Below, one piece after another: positions 1-10,488 of a DNA stretch of 64,000 bases; the first letter of the stretch is position 1; every line of letters begins with the position of its first letter. A program made the position numbers and the translations under genes. The stretch is from Diphasiastrum complanatum (taxonomy: Eukaryota; Streptophyta; Lycopodiopsida; Lycopodiales; Lycopodiaceae): positions 28,695,475 through 28,759,474 of the forward strand of contig CM055101.1 of NCBI GenBank assembly GCA_029204225.1. Direction: 5' to 3'. Under the pieces are notes generated by a model. The model ran no database searches. It saw only the letters and a program-made list of their open reading frames with translations, and was not told the origin of the DNA.

Positions 1-1199
<1,199 letters not shown>

Positions 1200-1577
1200 A
1201 TTGCTTGATTTATTTTGGTGAGATATCATCACCTATATATACATGATCCATCACGGTTTTGGGCAGGTATGAGTAGCCCTAAACCTATCCCTGATACTAA
1301 TTTTGGTGGATCTTTTATCCCTATCAAGTTAGGGTTGGAATCTTGGAGATCCCTCAACAATGCAAAAATTACCAGAAATAGCTCCTACTTTTTCTCTCTT
1401 GTATCTAAGCATGATTTGGACTCATTCCAAAGGTTCTATCACTTAGGTCTACTTGAACATCCTTATGAATGGAATCTTATGCTATTTGGCATGTGTGACA
1501 AGCCAGATCATGACCATCTAACTATTTACAAGTCATATGACCAAAACTAGTCAAGCTGCAATTGTGAATTTTTTACA
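1200..1577 (-). repeat. 3' LTR portion of a - strand Copia remnant
   Basis: Read on the - strand, the end of the RNase H region is followed by a purine-rich tract ending GGAGGAG and then TGT, the usual polypurine tract/LTR junction. This puts the inner LTR edge at 1577. The outer edge is not resolved. Confidence 0.45.
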
Positions 1578-1590
1578 CTCCTCCTCTCTA
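1578..1590 (-). other. Polypurine tract of Copia remnant
   Basis: Purine-rich - strand tract directly between the end of the RNase H reading frame and the TGT that starts the LTR. It would prime plus-strand DNA synthesis in an active element. Confidence 0.45.
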
Positions 1591-2601
1591 TCTAGCTTGG
1601 TCCAATCACTGCTTTACTAATCACTCCAAGTGATGATCTGAACTTCATAGAAGGTGTCTTTTGAAGTGTTTTAGTAAGTAGATCAGCTACACATTCATTG
1701 CTTGAACATGCTCCAAAGCAATCTCCATGGCTTGCACCATTTCTCTCACAAAGTGATGGCATATCTCAATGTGCTTAGATCTTGCATGGAAGATTGGGTT
1801 AGATGCAAGGTTTTGGGCTGATATATTGTCATTGCAGATGATTGGTGCCTCCTCTGAATCCATTATCTTTAGCTCCACCAATAATCTGTTGATCCGAAGT
1901 ACCTCCTTTGTAGTGGTTGTCAAAGCTTTGTACTCGGCCTCAATTGAAGATAGAGATATAGTTTCTTGCTTTTTGGAAAGCCATGAAACCACACCTTCTT
2001 CTATGAAAGTTGAATAGGCACTTGTTGATTTACTATCCCTCTTGTCCCCTGCAAAATTTGAATCACTAAATGCATGAAGGTTGATCACATCTCCTCTATA
2101 GAGAATCCCAAAATCCAATGTACCCAAGATGTATCTTAGAATCCTCTTAGCCTTTTTCCAATGGATATTCAATGGCTTTTGCATGGATTGGCTCAACCTA
2201 CATACACTAAAGCTAAGATCTAGTCTAGTTATAGTGATCCACATTAAGGAGCCTATAAGTTGCCTAAACAAAGTGATGTCCATGAAGGATCTTTCATCAT
2301 CTTCATTTGGCACTTTTACATCTTGCTCCATTGGTGTGTCAACACTTTTGCATACTTCCATCTTAAACTTCCTCAAAAGAATTTGAGCATAGTTTACTTG
2401 ACTTATAAAGATAAAATCAGATCCTCTAAGTACCTCTATGCCTAAGATGAAGTGAAGACACCCTAGATCTACCATCTTGAACTCTAAGGATAGATCTATC
2501 TTGATTTTTTCAATACCATCAACACTATTTCCACTAATGATGATGTAAAAGTACAATACCAACATCATCACACCTATCACTTTGCATGTAGAGATATGCA
2601 A
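1591..2601 (-). pseudogene. Copia RT C-terminus and RNase H fragment
   Basis: Ty1/Copia-type polyprotein C-terminus on the - strand. Visible in order are the RT connection (HFILGIEV, then YAQILLRKF), the GSLMW/TRLDLSFSV segment, and RNase H with SDSNFAGDKRDSKSTSAY, SLSSIEAEYKAL, ICNDNISAQNLA and SKHIEICHHFVRE, followed in frame by the usual terminal VADLLTKTL motif near 1640. The RT catalytic half is absent, so the element is truncated on its 5' side at about 2600, where another LTR-like block begins. The long intact frame suggests a moderately recent copy. It is not a host gene. Confidence 0.9.
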
Positions 2602-2846
2602 CTACATCTACCTACTTTCTACATATGTCACTTTCTAGAATACAAATGACAAATGTTCATGCATGTGCCAATACAGCTTATAGTTTGCTTTGCATGTTAC
2701 ATTTGGCAAACTGAACATTATGCATGTGTAGTGGCTCGAGTTTCTACTAGGCTAAATTTGGCTTTTTCAAGTTGTAAAACTACATGCATGTTGAAAAACT
2801 TCATCAACCCCTAAAGTCAAGATAGATGGATTTTTTATTTTCAACA
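2602..2846 (-). repeat. Second 3' LTR-like block of a nested Copia
   Basis: On the - strand a GTAGGAGGAG tract is followed by TGTTGAAAAT at 2846, a second polypurine/LTR junction. The block also contains the GTGGCTCGAG motif found in three other LTR-like regions of the window. It abuts the preceding RNase H fragment, which suggests nested or rearranged insertions. Confidence 0.4.
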
Positions 2847-3140
2847 CTCCTCCTACAAAGTTTTGACTTGAACATTGATCTTGGAATTAATCCAAGGTTG
2901 GACCTATGCTTGATGAAGGAACTTTTGAGTGGATTCTTTGGTATGCATATGAAGCAAAGATCAGCCAAGGATCCATCATAGCAGCATCCTCACCATATCC
3001 ATGATAATATTTCTTTGGTAGAAATCTCTTGCCAACACCTTCGAAGAGTATCCCACCAATTTGCCACTATTTCAATGTGCCTCTCCATGCTTGATGATGT
3101 TCTTTGATTTGAAAATTCCATTTGCATGAAGATGGCTTCA
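2847..3140 (-). pseudogene. Degraded Copia 3' interior
   Basis: Interior next to the polypurine tract at 2847. It resembles the segment at 61233-61500, which ends in a Copia-like FTKSMPKDSL motif on the - strand. Here no long frame survives. The match is by eye over roughly 200 bp. Confidence 0.35.
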
Positions 3141-3641
3141 TCATAAATGTAGAAATCCGAGGCTTTCATGACTCACAATGATCATTAAGATCATAGAGAT
3201 CAAGAGCATAAGATGAGTAAAAATGCAAGTGGTACCTCCCTTGCTTTTAGATGATAAAAAATGTACGTCCGAGTGTATCAACTCTAATGGATGTGTAGTC
3301 TTGATGAAAGACTTTGAATATGGCTTCCTATGTGGTTTTACTATTGCACAAGCCTCACATGGCTTGATCTCTTTGGAAAGTAATCTTGATAATAAGCCAA
3401 TGGCTTTTGCATCCTTGACCATAGAAAACTTGGATTTGAAATTGGGATAATCCAATCTCCTATGCCATAATTCCTCCTTGGAAATACTAGTCATCAAAGC
3501 AACATCACAAGAACTTGCACTTTCACGTGAATTTAACTTGAAAATGCCACCATAATTAGATCCATGTGCTAGGATCTCATCACCTTTCTTGATAATACAA
3601 GTATTGATATTGAATTCCACATCAAGGCCATCAGCAAACAA
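3141..3641 (-). pseudogene. Copia GAG-pre-integrase and start of integrase
   Basis: Frame on the - strand with ELWHRRLDYPNFK (the His of the HHCC zinc finger), CEACAIVKPHRKPY (the Cys pair) and ELIHSDVH (first Asp of the DDE integrase core). The frame breaks soon after, so the rest of the integrase and the entire RT are missing between here and 2847. It continues upstream into protease and gag. Confidence 0.85.
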
Positions 3642-3652
3642 CTTTCCAACAC

Positions 3653-4066
3653 TTATAACATTCTTTGTGAGCCTAGGAACAAAAAGAATATTGGAAAGAG
3701 AGATAAAATCTTAGAAGATGCAAGTTGCAATGGAATTCTCCCAATTCCTTCAATAGTACATTCATGATCATTTTTTGTGTATATTGATTTCTTAAATCCT
3801 TGATAAGGTACAATAGAATCAAAATAATTCTTGGAGCAACACATGTGTGATGAAGCACCACTGTCAATATACCATGATCCATCTTTCTTGAAGGGTGTAG
3901 AGGAGAAACTTGATATCATGAGAGATCCTTCTCCTTCACTTGCAATGAAATCTTCTTCTTTCTCATTGATGATGTTGGCTTGCTTAAGTTGATTCTTCTT
4001 CTTGAAGCAATTAGAGGCATAATGCCCCTTCTTCCCACAAAAGAAACACTTGATCTTCTTCTTCAT
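3653..4066 (-). pseudogene. Copia zinc knuckle and aspartic protease
   Basis: On the - strand this encodes a CCHC zinc knuckle (CFFCGKKGHYASNC) followed by the retroelement aspartic protease motif WYIDSGASSHMC. This is the standard order gag-knuckle-protease of plant Copia. It is separated from the downstream integrase piece by a frame break. Confidence 0.88.
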
Positions 4067-4150
4067 GAACTTGGAGGTAGAAGAATGAGATGAATCATCT
4101 TCTTCTCCATATTTGTCTTTGTCCTTTGCTCTGTCTTTGTTGAATGCATG

Positions 4151-4847
4151 CTATTGTTGGTTCTTGCTCCTCTCTTTGTGCTTGTCCTTGACAAAGAGAG
4201 CTTTGTCATCTTCAATATGTTTGAGACATAGCTTGTCCATCCTCAAAAGCTTGTACTTTTGTCTTGCTTCCTTGGAAATAAGAATTCCTTGAAGAGTCTC
4301 CAAGTTGGGTAACTCCTCATTGATAGCAAAGGATTGGACAAGGTTCTCATAGTCTTCTTTCAAGCCATTAAGAATGACTTGTACTAGCTCATCTTGGTTG
4401 AATGTAACTCCCACACAAGCAAGCTCTCTATGAAGATCCTTAATTCTCAACACATAATTAGAAGCAATCTCCTCACTTCTTTGGAAACTTTGAAAATTTT
4501 AATTCCTAACAGTGAGTATTCTAGAGGTATTCTTAGCCTCATAGATTGCCTTGAGTGCATCCCAAGCTTCTTTATTAGTGGTGCAAGATCCAATTTCTCT
4601 TAAGATCTCATTAGAGACATTCATTTTTATGAAGTGAAGAGCCGTCCTAGCTCGCTTCTTAAATCTGTGTACTTCTTGTTGTCCTTGAGGCTCCTCTGCA
4701 AGTCCTAGTACTATGTCCATTACATCTTGGAGTATTAGGCTTCTCTCCCACTATAGGAATCACAAAGGGTGTACTACCAAATCCTATGCAAGATCTTGCA
4801 ACAAAAAATTTGAGATAGATCTCAAAATTCCTACCAATGTTTTGCAA
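4151..4847 (-). pseudogene. Copia gag fragment (UBN2-type)
   Basis: Two - strand frames (about 4847-4499 and 4453-4151) with the gag pattern of plant Copia elements: NKEAWDALKAIYE, then ELVQVILNGLKEDYENLV and the conserved spacing to the zinc knuckle. At least one frameshift lies near 4455-4500. The upstream 600 bp to the primer-binding site is the untranslated leader. Confidence 0.8.
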
Positions 4848-5448
4848 ACTAGGTCAACCTCTCAATATGTAATGGAGTATAGAAAAGTTTTGGTTCTACC
4901 TTTCTTTGGCACGTGTGGAATGCTCAAGAAAAATACTATTGACTCAAATACAATCACTTTGTATGAAAAATGTGTCAAACAACACAAAACAATGTCTAGA
5001 TCTCGAGTTTGGAAAATTGGTATACTCAAAAAATGGATTTTGGATCAAACAAACAATTTTTGGTCAAATAAAAAAGTGTCCACACAAGTTTAGGTGCTCT
5101 ACCTATCCTTAATCAAAAGCTTATAACTTTTGATTGGCTCATCAAATTGATTTGAAACAAATTGCAATGGAGTCTAGACTTTTCTAGCTTTCCAACAAGG
5201 TCTCTAGTCACTATCTTTGGATTAAGCATCAAAGAGAACAAGGTAAATGAAGTAGACTAATTTTCACACGTGTGAAAATCTCAGAATTCTGTACAATCAC
5301 TATTCAGTCCTGAAAACTTCTATTTATGTCTCTTTGATCCACAAACTTCTCAAGAATTGATAGAATAATGTGGAAAATTGCTTTGCAGCTTGAATAGATT
5401 TCAAAAAATTTCATACATGAAATGATTATAGCATTCAAAGCTTAGTTT
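4848..5448 (-). other. Leader of the - strand Copia remnant
   Basis: AT-rich sequence between the gag fragment and the primer-binding site. No conserved coding signal. It fits the untranslated leader of the retroelement. Confidence 0.35.
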
Positions 5449-5461
5449 GGCTTTGATACCA
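5449..5461 (-). other. Primer-binding site, initiator tRNA-Met type
   Basis: The - strand reads TTGGTATCAAAGCC, close to the TGGTATCAGAGC primer-binding site of plant Copia elements. It lies upstream of gag in the right orientation, so the 5' LTR should start at about 5462. Confidence 0.6.
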
Positions 5462-6200
5462 AGACAAAATTCCAACAAGTTCACACGTGTGGGATGTACC
5501 ATAAATGTGTGAATGATCTGTACTAAGCTTTGTGTTAGCACATAGATCAATTGAAGAGTGAAAATCACAATCTATCTCTAGATTCTATGGCTAGATGTCA
5601 ATCTAGAATGCTAACCAAACTATGATTGCTTTCACACATGTGGAGAAAGTACAAATAAATTCAATGTATGGAAAAATCCTCCTACTCGGATTAGAGAGAG
5701 AATGGCAATTCAAGCTTACAATTACAAAATCCAAATTGACAAGAAAATAACATCTATGCTTGATTCATCATCAAAATTTGTGAGAGATCCCCCACATACA
5801 TATATATGAGATGGTACTAGCTCGTGGTAGTACAAGCCTCCAATCATATTTTACCACTTCTAAGAGTAGTAAAACTTATTGGAAGCAAGATGAGCATAGT
5901 ATACTCCTTGGGACAAGTTCTTTTTCCCAAAAAGTGTGTCACTTTAGCCAAAGGTACCTAAATGGTACAAAATCATCATGAAAGATGCGAGGATGAATCA
6001 ACCAAAATTTAGTTTTTAGGGTGAAGAAAGAAGGTCGACAAGAGAAAAAAAAACCTCTTGATCACTACCATGTAATCTATATTTACTAATTTGGCCTCAT
6101 ATAAGCTCAAATTGCCAAACTAACTAGAAAGCTTTAAAACTAGTTGACAATTTACACACTACCTTTGCCTACATATCATTAGTGAAAAAGAGAAGCAACA
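5462..6200 (-). repeat. 5' LTR-like region of - strand Copia
   Basis: Lies directly outside the primer-binding site. It holds a CACACGTGTG palindrome, an ATATATATG patch and an AGCTCGTGGTAG motif shared with other LTR-like blocks. The outer boundary is not seen. Confidence 0.35.
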
Positions 6201-6239
6201 GATCTTATTTTTTAGTTAGGAGAAAAAATTTGAAGGCAT

Positions 6240-6540
6240 TTTTATGGAAAGTTGCAAGCCAATAGGGACACCAATGGAACTAGCAATCAATTTTTTGAAT
6301 GAGATCAATTCAACAAAGTATGAAGAAGATGTAGGAATGAGAAATGATTTCTTAAAGATCACTACTAGTCTCCCTAATGTATGCAATGGCTTGTGTTAGA
6401 TCTGATATTGCATTCTCAATAAGTGTTTCAAGTCAATTTATATCAATTCCAAGACCTACTCGCTACACTACAAACAAAATCGAAAGATTTATCAAAGGAT
6501 TCACAAGCTTTGGACTTTGAAATGACAATAGATAGACCTC
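6240..6540 (+). pseudogene. Decayed Copia RT fragment
   Basis: On the + strand, through frameshifts and stops, one can read CKPIGTPMELAINF, then MYAMACVRSDIAFSISVSSQ and FISIPRPT. These correspond to the conserved Copia RT segment around TPM, YAM-TRPDI and the following helix. It is opposite in orientation to the surrounding Copia pieces, so it is an independent, older insertion. Confidence 0.6.
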
Positions 6541-6828
6541 AAGCAATGCATTTCAATGGAGTGGTTACACACATTTTGACATGGTAGGCGACGTTGACTC
6601 CATCGTGTGAAGAATTTTAAAAGATTATCTATGTTAGATATAGGGGTCTTATGTTTTTTATATCAAGCATCTAGGTGTAGGATGTTGATAGGAACAAATT
6701 TGGCATAGATGGCAAATTATGCATTTCCACTTGTAATGCCACTATTGAGCCAAAATAGAGTAAGAGGCTAAACTCGTGCCAATTAGAGTGTAGACAAGTG
6801 TAATGCTTTTGTTTGATGAATTGTAAGA
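6541..6828. other. Non-coding, LTR/retroelement debris
   Basis: No frame or motif recognised. It is flanked by the RT fragment and a minisatellite. Confidence 0.3.
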
Positions 6829-6968
6829 GGTCCAATAGGATTTATAGGTGGAACCATGTGAGGTCCAATATGAATTTGAGGTTTGCTTGAAAATAGTCCA
6901 ATAGAATTAAGAGGTGCATGGATCAATGGTCCAATAGGATTAAGAGGTGACAAAGTGTGGTCCAATCA
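6829..6968 (+). repeat. 33-bp minisatellite, about 5 copies
   Basis: The core GGTCCAATAGGATTAAGAGG recurs with the TCC at 6831, 6864, 6897, 6930 and 6961, that is periods of 33, 33, 33 and 31 bp. On the - strand it makes a short PIGPL-type repeat frame that is not a gene. It is followed at once by the LTR-shared motif GTGGTAGCTCGTGG. Confidence 0.85.
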
Positions 6969-7560
6969 TAGTTAAGCATAGTGGTAGCTCGTGGATCTAC
7001 TAGTATCATTGTACTCCTCATTTTGGATCTAATTGATTTGGAGATTGTGTGGATTTTGAGTGTTATTGGATTTCTAGCTTTCTCTCTCTACCCGAGAGCT
7101 CATGATGATTTTCTCTCTCTACCCGAGGAGAGCAGCTTGTTTTTACTTAGAATAATTTTTAAATACTTCCCACACGTGTGAGTGAGAGTTGGAAGTGATT
7201 GAATGCATGTAGTAGTGTGTTTTTGCCATAGATTCAAAGATAGATCTTGAATCTCATCTAGTCTTGATCTTGGTGCATCTATACACCTTAGGAGATCACA
7301 AGTACATGTTGTGGACAATTCACACGTGTGAAATCTACAATTGGTATCCAGTTTTGCCTTCATTTTCTCAAACTCAACTAAATCTAAGCTGAGTAGAAAA
7401 TAAAAATCAATCATTCTTTCTATCTTCAGTAGTGACAAAATATGTGGTAGCATCAATTGCAAGTAGGAAAGCATTCTGTCTAAGGAACTTACTATTATAT
7501 AAGAAGATCTTCTAAAGCGACACAAAATCTATTTTTCTAATGATAAGCTTAGTTGAATTA
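6969..7560 (-). repeat. LTR-like tail
   Basis: Contains the AGTGGTAGCTCG motif (6979-6992), also seen at about 2731, 5817 and 60785, and two CACACGTGTG palindromes (about 7172 and 7321). Probably LTR-derived. Ends not determined. Confidence 0.3.
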
Positions 7561-9354
7561 TGTTGAAACACAATCCACATTTTCATTCAGATCAAACCAC
7601 ATTGATATTTAACTAAATCAAAATTATCCTAAAGCAAAATTGAGCAAAATTCTATAAGAGCATAAGAAAATTTGGAAAGAAATTGAAATTGAATAGTGAA
7701 CACAAAACATTGATAGAAATAAAATTTCATAAAGAAGAAGACATGCATTCAGTTTGGATAAATTGAATTCTTTAATCTAGAATTAATCAATGCAAGCGAA
7801 AGTGATATAGGATAGTGATGTGAAAGAGGAAAGGTGCATCAAAGCTTCAATCTTTGAGACATTTGTGATCCAATTAGCTCCAAATATTGTATAGCAATTT
7901 TTCTAACCTAGACGAGTAAAATCAAGATCATGGAAACCATTTTACTGCGTATAATGCCATGTGCTAGCATAAAGTCAATTAATCATAACTCAGCTTCCAA
8001 AGCTCTCATATAGTCAATTTAGCTCCTCTCATGCCATTACATCCATCTTATGTTTACAAATAGGTATTGAAGTCTTTTACAATAAATGCATTGTCCAAAT
8101 CATAACATCATCAAATGCTCCAAAACTCCACCCTCTCATCCAACATTGATTTATTATTGTAAGAGATTGATGAATAAATACAACTACACTATTGTTAGTG
8201 TTGTTGGAAGGAGTTGCTGCATAGTTATGCATGGACATCAAAAGCGTCATAGGAGAATGCAAATGCAAAGCCCATAGTTGGTCTTATGTATTGGAACAAT
8301 AATATTCTTAGCAATAAAGTATCTCCAGAATAATATTTATGAGTTAGGCTATTTAGGCAATTTATCCCTTTCACATTGTAGAATGCGATGGTAACCACGC
8401 AGGTACAAGGAAGGAGCCGTGTCTTCATCATTTATTTGATTTTGCGTGCCTTGTACATCTTTTCCCTATAAATATGAAGGCTACTCATGTTGCAAAGCAA
8501 GAGCATGGTAAGAATTTTCATGCATAATCAGAGTGGGGAACTTTTGTTGCACATTTTTGCTTTGTTGTGATGTTGGAATAATGTCACTCATTCATCTTCA
8601 TTGATAGTGTAATATTGTAAATTATATCTATTATTGCTAAATGACTCATGTATATAGTAAATGGTGTGTAAAATTTTAACATAGTTGCATTTAATAATAT
8701 CATCTACTTACAAAACGCCTTATAATCATAAGTTGATAGTATTAGTACATGCAATATATGATACTAATAACAAATAATTAAAACAATAATATTACATCAA
8801 GGAAGAGAAGAATACATTGATTATGTAGCAATAAGAGATTGTATTAGTATTATAGATATATTTTTAGCTAAATATACGTTATTTGTGATTTATAGCCCAT
8901 TATCTCCAACTAGTCATCAACACCCTATTGAGAGCCATGGTCACAAAGATTACTAATATGTAGCAAATTCTCATTTGAAAAATATGCCATTGACTGCAAC
9001 ACGAAAGATGAAGCATGAGAGCTTAGGTTTAGGGTTGTGTAGGCCAACGTTCTATCCCTATGTACACAATTGATTGTGATAAAAGTGTGCATGGGGTGTT
9101 TTTTTAAGTAGAGCCCCATACATGAGGGATTTATATTTCAAGATTTCATCCATGAGGATCAATTAGTTTGAGGGTTGAAAATTTGTAAGAAAAATAGAAG
9201 TCGATATTGCGATGATGTACAAACTTAATCTCAATGATTCACTTTGGTAAGCTTTAAGTTAACACATATTCTAAGTTTAACATCAATTAAACTAGGATTA
9301 CGAGTGCAAGCAAGGACTCACCTTCATCAAGGACTCACCCTCATCCATCATCAA
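7561..9354. other. AT-rich intergenic, nothing recognised
   Basis: About 1.8 kb of low-complexity AT-rich sequence. Short frames on both strands show no family motif. No structured RNA or clear repeat seen. Confidence 0.5.
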
Positions 9355-9369
9355 GTGACTTTCATGAAA

Positions 9370-9457
9370 GCGCATCTTGGTTTCCAAGGGGGGCTTGAAC
9401 TTGGGACCAAAAAAGCTTTGGATGCCAACCCAACCAACAAAGCCAACCTTATTGGAT
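9370..9457 (-). mobile_element. tRNA-derived mini-SINE, diverged copy
   Basis: On the - strand it has a pol III-like A box region, a B box (AGTTCAAGCC) and a 3' hairpin CTTGGAAACCAAG, alignable end to end with the copy at 60308-60392. Flanks carry a 15-bp direct duplication (9355-9369 GTGACTTTCATGAAA and 9458-9472 GTGACTTTCACAAAA, 13 of 15 identical). About 88 bp, with no extended tail. Confidence 0.65.
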
Positions 9458-9493
9458 GTGACTTTCACAAAAATGGAGAGAGCATCCCTCTAT

Positions 9494-9850
9494 CTAGTGT
9501 ACAATAGTTCTTTGATGGAGGTCTCCAAATTTAGTATGGACCATCAATAATCCAGAATACACACTTTGAACGTTGGGGATGTAAGCCTGACATAGTTCGT
9601 CAAAAGTAGATGAGCTTGGACTTTCAATGAGAATAGTCGACTGAGGAACTGAGAAGTTCAATATGTTAGGAGAATCTGACATGTTGGCTATGTGGGCACT
9701 GCCTTTTCCTTTGAGGTCGATAAACTGATCTTCGATGAAGATGGCATCCCAGCCAGTGAATATCTTCGACTCGATGGGATCGAACAACTTGTAGGCTGGC
9801 GAGGTCTCATACAAGCGATAAGAGGTTTGCTCCCAACCATTACGGAAGGT
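9494..9850 (-). pseudogene. Copia integrase C-terminal fragment
   Basis: The - strand frame contains YKLFDPIESKIFTGWDAIF, equivalent to the Copia YRLYDP...SRDVVF motif just after the integrase core, followed by a variable linker. Only this piece is present. It lies about 650 bp upstream of the fibrillin start codon. Confidence 0.75.
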
Positions 9851-10488
9851 AATAGACCAATGGCCGCTATGTTAAAGTGTGTAACTCCTCCGCTCCGCTC
9901 GCAACAACTGAGAGTGAGTGTAGCACATGAGCAAATATCTCGGCAAGGGAGTGGCTAGCCCACTTAAAAGGATTTTTTAAGGAAAACATTCCATAATTAT
10001 AGTAACAACAAAAAAGCGTGGTACGTGGATGCGTCTGGGCTTCAGCCCTCCCCTTCTCCTCCCCGCCTTTCATTCATTCCGTACCATCCGTACCACTCCA
10101 CTCTTCAGTGCTTTGACCTTTATCTTTCTTTCAGTTTAGAAAGCTTCCCTTCTATGCATCTATGCCGCTTCTTCGATGCATCTATGCTGCTTTCTTTTGC
10201 TGGAGGCTCGAGTGATCGTGCAGTTTGCTTCCATTTCTGAAATTCATCTACGTTGCATGTTTTTGATTCTACGATCATGATACCTGTGGCTTGTCCAGAC
10301 CTCATTCTTCGATTCATTTCGCTTTGCGAAACTAGATTGAAGCTTAGATTCAGTAGCTTCTTTAACCCCAGAATTATGCAAGAATCACAAAAGCATAATG
10401 TAGATTTTCATGACGACATTTTCGCTGTGTAGAGCCTGCAGGGGATGCTTAGATTGCATTGTTTTGTGTTTTCGGAACAGATTTCAGA
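9851..10488 (+). promoter_or_regulatory. Putative promoter and 5' UTR of the fibrillin gene
   Basis: Base composition shifts to more GC- and CT-rich sequence. A CCAAT (about 9857), a TACGTGG element (about 10022) and a long pyrimidine-rich leader (10040-10135) precede the ATG at 10489. The transcription start is not identifiable by eye. The region adjoins a Copia fragment, so part of the promoter may be transposon-derived. Confidence 0.4.

Noticed and set aside
6829-6968. CRISPR-like direct repeats
   Set aside because: The 33-bp units are contiguous with no unique spacers, and the DNA is eukaryotic.
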